Source: Bacillota bacterium
Lineage (GTDB): Bacteria > Bacillota > Syntrophomonadia > Syntrophomonadales > Syntrophomonadaceae
Length of the DNA stretch: 10,041 bases
NCBI GenBank assembly: GCA_017861475.1
Contig: JAGFXV010000027.1
Coordinates: 1 to 10,041, forward strand
Direction of reading: 5' to 3'
The notes beneath the pieces are model-generated. The model saw only the letters and a program-made list of their open reading frames with translations, was not told where the DNA came from and did not search any database. Below are positions 1 through 7,141 of this stretch, one piece after another. The stretch's first letter is position 1; each line of letters opens with the position of its first letter. A program made the position numbers and the translations under genes.

Positions 1-20
1 TTGAATTTTTTGAAAAATTT

Positions 21-28
21 AAAGGAGG
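21..28 (+). promoter_or_regulatory. Ribosome binding site deciding the diguanylate cyclase start
   Basis: AAAGGAGG lies 8 nt before the ATG at 37. The reading frame is open back to the window edge (TTG at position 1), but only the ATG at 37 has this near-perfect anti-16S match, so 37 is taken as the start. Confidence 0.85.
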
Positions 29-36
29 ACAAAAAA

Positions 37-918
37 ATGAAATTAAGCGCAAAAGAATACAAACTGATTGTTGAAAATTCTCCTAACATGATATGGCGAG
101 CTGGAATGGATGCAAAATGTAATTATTTCAACCAAACATGGCTAAAATTCACGGGAAGATCGCTTGAACAGGAAATAGGCGATGGGTGGGCAGAAGGCGT
201 GCATGCAGAAGATTATAATCGCTGCATTCAAATCTATCTTGACTCGTTTGCCAAAAGAGTATCGTTTGAAATGGATTATCGTCTCAAACGTTCCGATGGA
301 ATTTACCGCTGGATAAATGACAGAGGTGTTCCAATATTCGATGATAATGAAAATTTCGCAGGTTATATAGGCAGCTGTATGGACGTCACAGAGAAAAAAG
401 AGGGCGAAATACTTAAAGATCAAGCATATATAGATTCGCTTTGCAAAATTTATAATCGCAACTTTTTAGAAACAAATATTCGCTTCCATTTTGAAAAAGC
501 ACTTCGGAATGGCTGTAATCTATCGTTTATTATGGCGGATATCGATGATTTCAAGCAGGTAAACGATCAATTCGGACACTTGGCCGGAGATAAGGTTTTG
601 GTACAAGTAGCCTCAATATTGAAGGAAAGTGTTCGCGACATAGATATTTGCGGCAGGTATGGCGGAGAGGAATTTGTCGTTATTGCGGTAAATTCAGATT
701 TAGACCAAGCATTTCAAATCGCCGAGCGCATCCGTAAGTCCATTGCCTCAAGTACGATATATGTAGATACCGAAAATACAATGGCCATTCCAATTACTGT
801 AAGTTGCGGCGTAAGCAGTATACAAGGGTGCAATTCATTAGAGGAAATGATAAATCGCATGGATCAAGGGCTTTATTTAGCCAAGCGTTCAAGCAAGAAC
901 TGCGTTAAATATGTATAA
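37..918 (+). CDS. PAS-GGDEF diguanylate cyclase
   Basis: This 293-residue protein is predicted to condense two GTP into cyclic di-GMP in response to a signal sensed by its PAS domain. Residues about 7-122 form a PAS fold with a PAC tail (opening EYKLIVENSPNMIW, later RSDGIYRWINDRGVPIF and closing GYIGSCMDVTEKK). Residues about 128-291 form a GGDEF domain with the metal/GTP region DIDDFKQVNDQFGHLAGD and the active-site loop GGEEF (nt 661-675), which is a catalytically competent variant. An RxxD inhibitory site (RDID, residues 200-203) sits at the usual distance before GGEEF, so feedback inhibition by c-di-GMP is expected. There is no membrane segment or signal peptide, so it should be cytosolic. 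The PAS ligand is unknown. It is convergent with the next gene, so it has no operon partner visible downstream; upstream context is outside the window. Confidence 0.93.
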   Translation: MKLSAKEYKLIVENSPNMIWRAGMDAKCNYFNQTWLKFTGRSLEQEIGDGWAEGVHAEDYNRCIQIYLDSFAKRVSFEMDYRLKRSDGIYRWINDRGVPIFDDNENFAGYIGSCMDVTEKKEGEILKDQAYIDSLCKIYNRNFLETNIRFHFEKALRNGCNLSFIMADIDDFKQVNDQFGHLAGDKVLVQVASILKESVRDIDICGRYGGEEFVVIAVNSDLDQAFQIAERIRKSIASSTIYVDTENTMAIPITVSCGVSSIQGCNSLEEMINRMDQGLYLAKRSSKNCVKYV

Positions 919-961
919 AATTTATACTGGGACCGTTGCAGGTTTTGTGTGAACCTTGCAA
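913..961. other. Convergent intergenic region with two small dyads
   Basis: Between the convergent stop codons there is an AT palindrome (GTATAAA-A-TTTATAC, 913-927) overlapping the cyclase stop. A second imperfect stem follows (TTGCAGGTT / AACCTTGCAA, 936-961, one bulged base, 7-nt loop). Neither is followed by a T-run on either strand, so a role as a bidirectional terminator is only a guess. Confidence 0.3.
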
Positions 962-967
962 AGTTAC

Positions 968-2161
968 TTAGTGATATGTAAATTGGTTGATTAAAAAAGT
1001 AGCTCCATCCGTTGCAACCACAATATTTCCGTTCAAGTCTGTCCGGTAAACAGCCGCACCAATGTTTCCAAGGTTGTCCAGCGTTTCCTGGTGCGGGTGT
1101 CCGTAAGTATTGCCTGCCCCGCAGCAGATAACAGCCGCCTTGGGGCTTACTTGTTTTAGAAACTCCGGGCTGCTGGATGAACTGCTGCCATGGTGCCCGA
1201 CCTTTACTATTTCAGCCTCCAGGTTTCCCGTCAGAGCTTGTTCAACCGGTGTTTCCGCATCGCCCATAAACAAGAATTCAACATCTCCGGTATCCAAACG
1301 GCAGACCACTGAATAATCATTGACTTCATCGCCCCAGTCCTGATCGCCGGTTAAAATCTGCAAGGTAACCTTGCCATAGGAGAACGTTTGATAATTATCG
1401 GCCAGCCAGGTACAACCTTCCGCTTTTGCAGTCGCAGCATAAATGCTGTATGTTTTTGTAGAAGCATCTTTGCCGCTGTCTATGATCTCATCAATACGGA
1501 AAGCGTTCAGCACGTCAGACAGCCCGCCGATATGGTCCTCATGCGGATGCGTGGCCACCATGAGTTCAATGTCATCCACTCCCTGCCCCTGGAGATAATC
1601 AACCACTGCCGGCCCGTCAGCAACATTGCCGCCATCAATCAGTATGTCGTTGTGATTGGGAAGCTGTATGTAAATGCTGTCGGCCTGGCCAACGTCTATG
1701 AAATGCACTTTGGTCAGGGTTGCTGAATATTCCTGAGAAAATATCGTAATCGTCTGCGTCGTTCCATCCCAAGCTACTGCTCCGCCAAAAGCTTCGCCCA
1801 CAAAACGCAGCGGAGCAAGGGTGCGGCCATTCACGATTTTGGCCGGTACATCCAATTGTTTAACCTTCCCGTTAATGGTAGGTTTGGTCGAACCGATCCT
1901 CAGTACAACCGTTGTGCCATCCTTAACCGCAGAAGCCGTTTGGGTAGCCTGGTCCCACGAAACAGTTGCCCCCATGGCCTCAAAAATTGCCCGCAGCGGC
2001 ACCAGCGTACGGCCGTCTTCAATGGCCGGAGGAACTTCAAAGGCAAGCTGCCGGCCATCCAGGTTGACCGTCGGCGCTGCCAGCGCAGGCGTTGCAAATA
2101 TTGCAATAAAAATAGCTATGAGCAGCAGCAAATAATTTCTTTTGTTTATGATTCCGTTCAT
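968..2161 (-). CDS. Secreted metallo-beta-lactamase-fold hydrolase with two copper-amine-oxidase-N-like repeats
   Basis: This is a 397-residue exported protein. A Lys/Arg start, a hydrophobic core (residues 10-23) and a TPALA-A cleavage site near residue 28 form a signal peptide. Two copies of a copper-amine-oxidase-N-like repeat follow (about 30-90 and 93-140), each with the block DGRTLVPLR / NGRTLAPLR and an AMGATVSWD / AFGGAVAWD end. The rest (about 148-397) is a ComEC/Rec2-type MBL domain: zinc motif HPHEDH at 205-210, MGDAE at 299-303, GHHGS at 322-326 and GHPH at 354-357. Related ComEC-type domains act as nucleases or phosphodiesterases, but the substrate here is unknown. The repeats are thought to act as cell-surface stalks in Firmicutes; retention at the envelope is inferred. 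The start is the only Met before the signal peptide; its ribosome binding site is weak. It appears monocistronic. Confidence 0.88.
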   Translation of the reverse strand: MNGIINKRNYLLLLIAIFIAIFATPALAAPTVNLDGRQLAFEVPPAIEDGRTLVPLRAIFEAMGATVSWDQATQTASAVKDGTTVVLRIGSTKPTINGKVKQLDVPAKIVNGRTLAPLRFVGEAFGGAVAWDGTTQTITIFSQEYSATLTKVHFIDVGQADSIYIQLPNHNDILIDGGNVADGPAVVDYLQGQGVDDIELMVATHPHEDHIGGLSDVLNAFRIDEIIDSGKDASTKTYSIYAATAKAEGCTWLADNYQTFSYGKVTLQILTGDQDWGDEVNDYSVVCRLDTGDVEFLFMGDAETPVEQALTGNLEAEIVKVGHHGSSSSSSPEFLKQVSPKAAVICCGAGNTYGHPHQETLDNLGNIGAAVYRTDLNGNIVVATDGATFLINQFTYH

Positions 2162-2487
2162 TAAACCATCCCGCTTTCCTGAAGTATATAATCAGTCGTT
2201 GTCTTCATGTGATAATAAACAACGATATGCTTAAAGCACAAATTTCGCTTACACCGAATGCTTGGCCTCATTATCAAGGCTCAACTTTCTATCCTCACGG
2301 AGTCTTTTTAGATTTTCAGCGATTACAATACTATTTTAGAATAGAAATTTGAAGTTTAAAATCGTGGCTTGAATTTTATAAATTAATTTTGCTTTTTAAG
2401 ATTCCGGTTGTAATCAAACAACAGGCAAGACAAGCGTTGCTTGAACTGGGGGAGGCATTATGATATATTCGATACGAGGTGAAAACG
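2162..2487. other. Divergent intergenic region, no gene seen
   Basis: This 326-bp AT-rich stretch separates the divergent MBL-fold gene and Rrf2 gene, so it should hold both promoters. I see no RNA gene, riboswitch or long dyad. A 31-codon frame from the ATG at 2460 has a good GGGGGAGG upstream but overlaps the Rrf2 start in another frame and resembles nothing I recognise. Confidence 0.5.
2441..2469 (+). promoter_or_regulatory. Possible sigma-A promoter for the Rrf2 gene
   Basis: TTGAAC (2441-2446), a 17-bp spacer and TATATT (2464-2469) resemble a housekeeping promoter. The predicted transcript start, near 2476, would coincide with the ribosome binding site and leave almost no leader, which lowers confidence. 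An upstream promoter may be the real one. Confidence 0.3.
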
Positions 2488-2943
2488 GTGCAACTGAGCA
2501 GCAGATTTCCGGTAGCGGTACAAATACTTATCCTTATCGCCTGGACACCGGATGAGTATAAGTTAACCAGCGATGTAATCGCCCAAAGCGTCAATACAAA
2601 TCCGGTATTGATCCGCAGGGTCGTGGGCTATTTGAAAAAAAGCGAGCTGGTTTTAGTTTCACCCGGCAAAAGAGGGATAAAACTGGCCAAGAAACCTGGT
2701 GAAATAACATTGCTTGATGTTTACCAGGCTATGGAGCTTACGGAACAGGATTCACTGTTCGGACTGCACCCGGACCCCAATCTGAAATGTCCAATCGGTA
2801 ACCAGATCAACAAAGTGCTGACACCGCGTTTTGATCGGGCAAGAAAGTCTATGGAAGAATCACTGGCCGGTGTGACCATTGAAGAACTGCTTTCAGAATT
2901 TCCACCGTTCTATATTCCAGAAGGTTTTATCGCAAAACAATAA
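2488..2943 (+). CDS. Rrf2-family transcriptional regulator (YwnA-like)
   Basis: This 151-residue winged-helix DNA-binding protein starts with the family hallmark QLSSRFPVAVQIL. A helix-turn-helix follows (about residues 26-55, SVNTNPVLIRRVVGYLKKSE) with a wing (SPGKRGIKLAKKPGEITLLD). The HPDPNLKCPIG segment near residue 94 is typical of the YwnA subgroup. Only one cysteine is present (C101), so the three-Cys Fe-S ligand set of IscR or NsrR is missing and an iron-sulfur sensor is unlikely; thiol or ligand sensing is possible. The start is GTG 2488, preceded by GAGGTG (2476-2481) at a 6-nt spacing; the upstream GTG at 2479 lies inside that site. It is followed by its own terminator and lies on the same strand as the molybdoenzyme gene, whose promoter it may control (inference from position only). 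Confidence 0.88.
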   Translation: MQLSSRFPVAVQILILIAWTPDEYKLTSDVIAQSVNTNPVLIRRVVGYLKKSELVLVSPGKRGIKLAKKPGEITLLDVYQAMELTEQDSLFGLHPDPNLKCPIGNQINKVLTPRFDRARKSMEESLAGVTIEELLSEFPPFYIPEGFIAKQ

Positions 2944-2953
2944 ATAGATCATC

Positions 2954-2983
2954 AGAGCAGGTCGCAATATCTGCTCTTTTTTT
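2954..2983 (+). terminator. Rho-independent terminator of the Rrf2 gene
   Basis: The stem AGAGCAG (2954-2960) / CTGCTCT (2971-2977) has a 10-nt loop and is followed directly by six further Ts. It lies 10 bp after the Rrf2 stop and should separate that transcript from the molybdoenzyme gene. A weaker ATTCTTC/GAAGAAT dyad follows at 2984-3008 without a T-run. Confidence 0.85.
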
Positions 2984-3036
2984 ATTCTTCAAAACAAGGT
3001 GGAAGAATTGTTGCGTTTGGCTGCAATTAAATATGA

Positions 3037-3107
3037 TTGACTTGAATGAAGTCGCATGATAATGTGTAACTGTAGCAGTTACACATTATCATGCGATATT
3101 ATATTAT
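3037..3107 (+). promoter_or_regulatory. Candidate promoter region of the molybdoenzyme gene, overlapping a long dyad
   Basis: Two imperfect sigma-A readings are possible. One is TTGACT (3037-3042) with GATAAT (3058-3063) at a short 15-bp spacing. The other is GTTACA (3078-3083) with TATTAT (3102-3107) at 18 bp. In both, one promoter element lies inside the 45-bp dyad at 3052-3096, so a protein bound there would be expected to block or modulate transcription. Confidence 0.4.
3052..3096. repeat. 45-bp inverted repeat, 21-bp perfect arms with 3-nt centre
   Basis: The left arm 3052-3072 (starting TCGCATGATAATGTG) is the exact reverse complement of 3076-3096, with TAG between them. There is no T-run after it, so it is not a standard terminator. 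Its position 53 bp before the ATG of the molybdoenzyme gene suggests an operator (core TGTAACTG-TAG-CAGTTACA) or a structured leader element. Regulator unknown; the adjacent Rrf2 protein is the nearest candidate. Confidence 0.9.
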
Positions 3108-3149
3108 AAACGATGAGAACCGGATAAACCGTTAAAGGAGGACAAATTG

Positions 3150-5387
3150 ATGGGAGAGTGGAGAAAGAGTGCCTGTGTCTTATGTGCCCAGGGCTGCGGA
3201 TTGGAGATGCTGGTGGAAAATAATCAGATCGTCAAGGTCCGCGGGGACAAGGATAACCCACGCTCTTTAGGATATTGCTGCCGCAAAGGGCTGAGCATGG
3301 CTCATCATGTCCATAACGATGACCGTTTGACGTATCCGCTCAAAAAAATTGGTGACCATCACGAACGTATCAGCTGGGAACAAGCCCTGAACGAGATTTC
3401 CCAAAAAATGCTGGCCATCAAGGAAAAACATGGTGGCAAGGCCATCGCCTATATGGGCGGCGGGGCGCTGGGCGGGCAAATGCAAGTTGGGGTTGGACTG
3501 CGCCTATTGAGTCTCCTCGGTTCCCGTTATTACTACTCCTCGCTTGCCCAGGAATTTTCCAACAGTTACTGGGTCGACGGACGTGTGACCGGCAAGCAGA
3601 GTCTGGTGACCATGTCGGATGTCCATAATGCCGATACCGTGGTGGCCTGGGGATGGAATGGCTGGATGAGCCATCAGGAGCCGCGCACTCGTGAACTGAT
3701 CTTGAAATTAAAAAAAGATCCGAATAAAAAGCTGATCGTCATCGACCCGCGCCGCTCGGAAACAGCGGAACGATCCGATATCCACCTGCCCATCCGTCCG
3801 GGGACGGACAGCATGCTCCTTAAAGCCATAATCCGCATCATTTTGGACCAGGGTTGGGAAGACCAGGCGTTTATTGCCGCGCATGTCAATGGCTGGGAGG
3901 AAGTCAAACCCCTGTTTGAAGGATTTGATGCCCGGCGTGCGGTCATAGAAGTCTGTGGTTTGGATTATGATACGGTGGTGGAAGTTGCCCGTTTGTTGGC
4001 CCAAACCAAGTCCTGTATCCATCAGGACCTGGGCATTTATATGAACCGCAACTCCAGCATCAATAATTATATGCTGCATATTCTGCGGGCCATCACCGGA
4101 CGTTTCTGTGTAGAAGGCGGGCAAATTCTGCCGGCGGTACTTTTCCTCATGGGCAGCGATAGTGATGAACGCAATCCCAAAACCTGGCGCACGGTCAAGA
4201 CCAACATGTTCCCGATTTTGGGTACATTCCCGCCAGCCGTCTTCCCTGAGGAAGTATTAAACGATCATCCTGACCGGCTCAGGGCCTTGATTGTCAGTGG
4301 CTGCAACCCGTTGCGCTCTTATCCTGATACCCAGGCGTATGAAAAAGCCTTTGCCGAGTTGGAACTGTCGGTATGTTTGGAAATCGTCTATAATGAGACC
4401 GCCCGTCTCAGTGATTATGTGCTGCCCTGTTTAAGCTATCCGGAATCTTATGATACGGTTTGTTTCAATTATTCCTATCCGGACTTTTATTTCCAAATGA
4501 AGCAGCCGGTGATGGAGCCGTTGAGCAGTGAAAGCCGGGAGGGTTCCCGTATCATTCTTGATCTCATCAAAGCCATGGGCTTCCTGCCAGTGTTCCCGCA
4601 GTCGCTTTATGATACAGGAAAAGAAGGAATTTCCGCCTATTTAGGGGCCTTGGGCACGTATGTCCAGGAAAATCCATCCTATGCCAAAAAGATTCCGCTG
4701 ATCATGGCAGAAACGTTGGGTACTGCTTTAGGTTCTGTCAATCAGGCCATGATCATAGGCTTGTTGGTTTCCAGCAGCAAGGCATTTAAAGCAGGCGCTG
4801 TCGCCATGGGCTATCCGGCTGATTTCTCCATGATTGAAGCCATATACAAGGATATCCTGGCCCATCCGCAGGGAATGATCCTGGCCAGGTTTCAGGGTGA
4901 CAACTTCAGTATGTTGAAAACCGAGGACAAAAAACTGGCTCTAAAAATAGATGAATTGATGAAACCGATGCAGGAGGCTAGCATTGAAAATGAAATAGAA
5001 AAGCTGAAGATGCCTGATGAATTTCCACTCATCCTGCATTCCGGACTGCACCATGAAACAGTTGCCAATACCAGCCTGCGCAATCCAGAATGGAACAAAG
5101 GCAAACGCTGTATGACCATGCTGATGCATGACGCAGACGCCGCCCGGCTCAATCTGGCGGACGGAGACAAGGCGATCATTACCACCAAAGCTTCCTCAGC
5201 CGAGGTGGAAGTGGAGATCAGTTCCTACGCTGCTCCCAACTGCGTATATATCCGCCACGGACAGGGGCTGATTTATAATGGCGTTAAATATGGCGTTAAT
5301 GTCAATGACCTGGTCTTGACCACTGATCGTGATGAAATGTGTACGCCCCTGCACCGTCGCATCCCCTGCCGGGTGGAAAAAGCTTAG
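3150..5387 (+). CDS. Cytoplasmic molybdopterin-dependent oxidoreductase (DMSO reductase superfamily), substrate unknown
   Basis: This 745-residue protein should bind a bis-MGD molybdenum or tungsten cofactor and one [4Fe-4S] cluster. The cluster motif is C9-x2-C12-x3-C16-x27-C44, followed by R-K46-G, the lysine usually placed between cluster and pterin. Further family blocks are RISWEQALNEI (73-83), NADTVVAWGWN, KLIVIDPRRSETAERSDIHL and RPGTDSMLLKAI. The C-terminal MGD-binding domain runs from about residue 625 (HSGLHHETVANTSLRNPEW to the end). No twin-arginine or other signal peptide is present, so it is cytosolic. By eye-alignment the metal-ligand position falls on E135 (LAQEFSNS) instead of Cys, Ser, SeCys or Asp. 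Residue 13 is Ala, where acetylene hydratase has its catalytic Asp. No electron-transfer or membrane subunit is adjacent. The start is ATG 3150 with AAAGGAGG at 3134-3141; the preceding TTG is not needed. Confidence 0.9.
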   Translation: MGEWRKSACVLCAQGCGLEMLVENNQIVKVRGDKDNPRSLGYCCRKGLSMAHHVHNDDRLTYPLKKIGDHHERISWEQALNEISQKMLAIKEKHGGKAIAYMGGGALGGQMQVGVGLRLLSLLGSRYYYSSLAQEFSNSYWVDGRVTGKQSLVTMSDVHNADTVVAWGWNGWMSHQEPRTRELILKLKKDPNKKLIVIDPRRSETAERSDIHLPIRPGTDSMLLKAIIRIILDQGWEDQAFIAAHVNGWEEVKPLFEGFDARRAVIEVCGLDYDTVVEVARLLAQTKSCIHQDLGIYMNRNSSINNYMLHILRAITGRFCVEGGQILPAVLFLMGSDSDERNPKTWRTVKTNMFPILGTFPPAVFPEEVLNDHPDRLRALIVSGCNPLRSYPDTQAYEKAFAELELSVCLEIVYNETARLSDYVLPCLSYPESYDTVCFNYSYPDFYFQMKQPVMEPLSSESREGSRIILDLIKAMGFLPVFPQSLYDTGKEGISAYLGALGTYVQENPSYAKKIPLIMAETLGTALGSVNQAMIIGLLVSSSKAFKAGAVAMGYPADFSMIEAIYKDILAHPQGMILARFQGDNFSMLKTEDKKLALKIDELMKPMQEASIENEIEKLKMPDEFPLILHSGLHHETVANTSLRNPEWNKGKRCMTMLMHDADAARLNLADGDKAIITTKASSAEVEVEISSYAAPNCVYIRHGQGLIYNGVKYGVNVNDLVLTTDRDEMCTPLHRRIPCRVEKA

Positions 5388-5489
5388 ACACAAAAATTCT
5401 TTTTCATGTTGAACTCAAATAATGATGATTGAAATATGTTGGGGATATCTGGCTGAAAATATAAAAATAATTTGAACGGGGGACTCAAA

Positions 5490-5891
5490 ATGGAGGAAGT
5501 ATTGAAATTCTTAGCGGACAGCAAGGTGTATTTTTTGGCGACCACAGACGGTGTCGGCGGTCGGGTTCGGCCTTTCGGCTTTGCGATGGATTATAAAGGA
5601 AAACTGTATTTTGTCACTGCCAAGAACAAAGAGGTGTATCAGCAACTTACCAAACATCCCGATTGTGAGATCTGTGCCTGTTCCCCCACCATGCAGTGGC
5701 TGCGGGTAAAAGGCAAGGCAGTGTTCGACGACAGCCGTTCTGCCAAAGAAGCTGTGTTCACGGCCATGCCCGGGTTGAAATATCTCTATAAAGACGGGGT
5801 GGACGATCCCATTGTCGCCCCCTTCTGGCTGGATTCGCCTGAGGCGGTCATTATGGATATGTCCGGGGGTTTCAAGCAGATCCAGATGTAG
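5490..5891 (+). CDS. PPOX-type FMN-binding split-barrel protein
   Basis: This 133-residue protein belongs to the pyridoxamine-5'-phosphate-oxidase-like superfamily, small beta-barrels that dimerise around FMN or a related flavin. The N-terminal block VYFLATTDGVGGRVRPFGF is the usual start of the barrel; GKLYFVTAKNKEVYQQL and the later MQWLRVKGKAVF strands complete the fold. It is too short, and lacks the motifs, for a true PdxH. Its reaction is unknown; flavin-dependent reduction or flavin binding is the family expectation. It follows the molybdoenzyme gene by 102 bp on the same strand with no terminator between, so co-transcription is likely. The start is ATG 5490, preceded by a G-rich site (GGGGGA, 5478-5483); a TTG at 5472 would place that site inside the gene. 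Confidence 0.82.
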   Translation: MEEVLKFLADSKVYFLATTDGVGGRVRPFGFAMDYKGKLYFVTAKNKEVYQQLTKHPDCEICACSPTMQWLRVKGKAVFDDSRSAKEAVFTAMPGLKYLYKDGVDDPIVAPFWLDSPEAVIMDMSGGFKQIQM

Positions 5892-5933
5892 CTTTTTCAG
5901 GCCCCTTTCCCGGTTATCACACCAGGTTTCTTT

Positions 5934-6815
5934 CTATAATAAATATCGCCCGATAATGCGATCAGTGGCACAACCGCCAAAGAGGACTTTAGCGTTTTTC
6001 GTATTCAATTTTACGATGTTATACTCCATCTCGGCACTGCCCTGTTCAAGGGAAATGCAATCGCCATTCCAGAGTTTGTTTTTGAGCATATAATAACCAA
6101 ACGCACTATTACCCGATCCGGTAGCCGGGTCTTCCAAATATCCGAAGCGCGGAGCAAAAACTCTGGTGTGGGCGATATTTTGAGGGTTTTGTACCTCCAG
6201 GGAGAAAACCAAAATAATATCAATGTCATGGTCTATACAAAAACTCTTGAGCTGCTGTTCATTCGGCAAGACCCCGATTTCGTCTTCAAGCCTGGCAATA
6301 GGTATGATCAATGTTCTTAATCCCGCATCAATTATATCAATCTGATATTTATCAAAAACTTGTCCGGTTTTCAAATTTAGATTACCGGCTATAAGTTCTA
6401 ATGGTAAATTCGCACCAATATGTTTAGGTTCCGGAGCGGTAATAAATACTGCATCCTGCTCAACAATCAGGTTGTAAACAGTCAATATCCCTTTTCTATT
6501 GGTTTCAATCAGCAGTTCACTTTTTCCCATCAAATCCGGTGTACTCTTGATAAGACTATACATGCATGCAATGGTGCCATGTCCGCAGAAATCCACTTCA
6601 CATTCGGATGAATAATAAACCAGTTTATAATCCGCCTGCGAGGATTTGCTGCAATACACGACTTCGGAAACAAAACCTTTATGCTGCCTGGCAATTGCCT
6701 GCATTTTATCTTCGTCCAGCGTTTGTCCATTATCCAAATAAATGCATGCTGCCGGATTGCCCAGTGATTTCTCAGAAGTAAAAGCATCGATCTTCTTATA
6801 ACTATATTCCTCCAT
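5934..6815 (-). CDS. PhzF-family isomerase/epimerase-like protein
   Basis: This 293-residue protein has the two-lobed diaminopimelate-epimerase-like fold of the PhzF family. Visible signatures are KIDAFTSEKSLGNPAA at the N-terminus, the conserved acid E51 (FVSEVVYC, equivalent to PhzF Glu45), D75 with F-C-GHGT (75-81), and DPATGSGNSAFGYY near residue 230. All residues usually needed for acid-base isomerisation are therefore present. PhzF itself isomerises a phenazine precursor, but no other phenazine gene is here, so the substrate is unknown. GGAGG (complement of 6826-6830) lies 10 nt before the ATG. It is convergent with the PPOX gene, only 42 bp away, with no clear terminator between. A deleted second copy of the gene lies at 7171-7265. 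Confidence 0.9.
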   Translation of the reverse strand: MEEYSYKKIDAFTSEKSLGNPAACIYLDNGQTLDEDKMQAIARQHKGFVSEVVYCSKSSQADYKLVYYSSECEVDFCGHGTIACMYSLIKSTPDLMGKSELLIETNRKGILTVYNLIVEQDAVFITAPEPKHIGANLPLELIAGNLNLKTGQVFDKYQIDIIDAGLRTLIIPIARLEDEIGVLPNEQQLKSFCIDHDIDIILVFSLEVQNPQNIAHTRVFAPRFGYLEDPATGSGNSAFGYYMLKNKLWNGDCISLEQGSAEMEYNIVKLNTKNAKVLFGGCATDRIIGRYLL

Positions 6816-6842
6816 ATCTAATCAACCTCCAGATCTCTTAAT

Positions 6843-6871
6843 ATTTAAAAATAATCAGCAGTTTTTGTGAA
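6843..6871 (-). promoter_or_regulatory. Possible promoter of the PhzF-family gene
   Basis: Read on the minus strand, TTCACA (complement of 6866-6871), a 17-bp spacer and TTAAAT (complement of 6843-6848) lie about 28 bp before the start codon. The -35 matches 5 of 6 consensus bases and the -10 matches 4 of 6. This upstream sequence is not shared by the remnant copy, whose similarity ends at 7265. Confidence 0.35.
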
Positions 6872-7063
6872 AATGATTTTTGATTTTCAAATTTCCGGAT
6901 GAATTATATGAAAATCATTTCGATTTTTTAAAAACGAGGATCGTTTTTGCAATTCATCGTTTGATTGAGGATTTTTGTCGGCGGTTTTTTGCTGTTTGCC
7001 ACATGGATTTTTGCATTTTTCCGAAACACAAATCGCTTTATTCAGGCATTTCTGTTGCAGAAA

Positions 7064-7079
7064 TGTTTCACGTGAAACA
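7064..7079. other. parS: parS centromere-like site (ParB/Spo0J binding)
   Basis: TGTTTCACGTGAAACA is a perfect 16-bp palindrome identical to the widely conserved bacterial parS consensus. The flanking bases extend the perfect dyad to 20 bp (7062-7081). ParB loads here as a CTP-dependent clamp and spreads, helping origin segregation and SMC loading. parS sites normally cluster around the replication origin, so the window probably lies in the origin-proximal part of the chromosome. parA and parB are not in the window. Confidence 0.88.
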
Positions 7080-7141
7080 TTCGTTCCAGTGTTGGAATAA
7101 ATTTAAGCGATCCGGTACAAAATTCGTGGAAATATTTTGGC

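Noticed and set aside
1..36. TTG at position 1 as the start of the diguanylate cyclase
   Set aside because: A near-perfect AAAGGAGG lies inside this stretch, 8 nt before the ATG at 37, and the PAS domain begins right after that ATG.
1821..2164. Two + strand open frames of about 100 codons opposite the MBL-fold gene
   Set aside because: They are antisense shadows of the signal peptide and repeat-coding region, with no domain or ribosome binding site of their own.
2420..2442. Possible sigma-54 promoter (GGCA ... TTGC) upstream of the Rrf2 gene
   Set aside because: The GG-to-GC spacing is 13 bp instead of the required 10, and no enhancer-binding regulator is nearby.
2460..2555. Short ATG frame overlapping the Rrf2 start, with GGGGGAGG upstream
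   Set aside because: It is only about 31 codons, in another frame over the conserved Rrf2 N-terminus, and encodes nothing recognisable.
3052..3096. Long dyad as a terminator or a molybdenum-cofactor riboswitch
   Set aside because: No T-run follows and a standard terminator already lies at 2954-2983. A single simple hairpin lacks the multi-stem layout of a Moco riboswitch.
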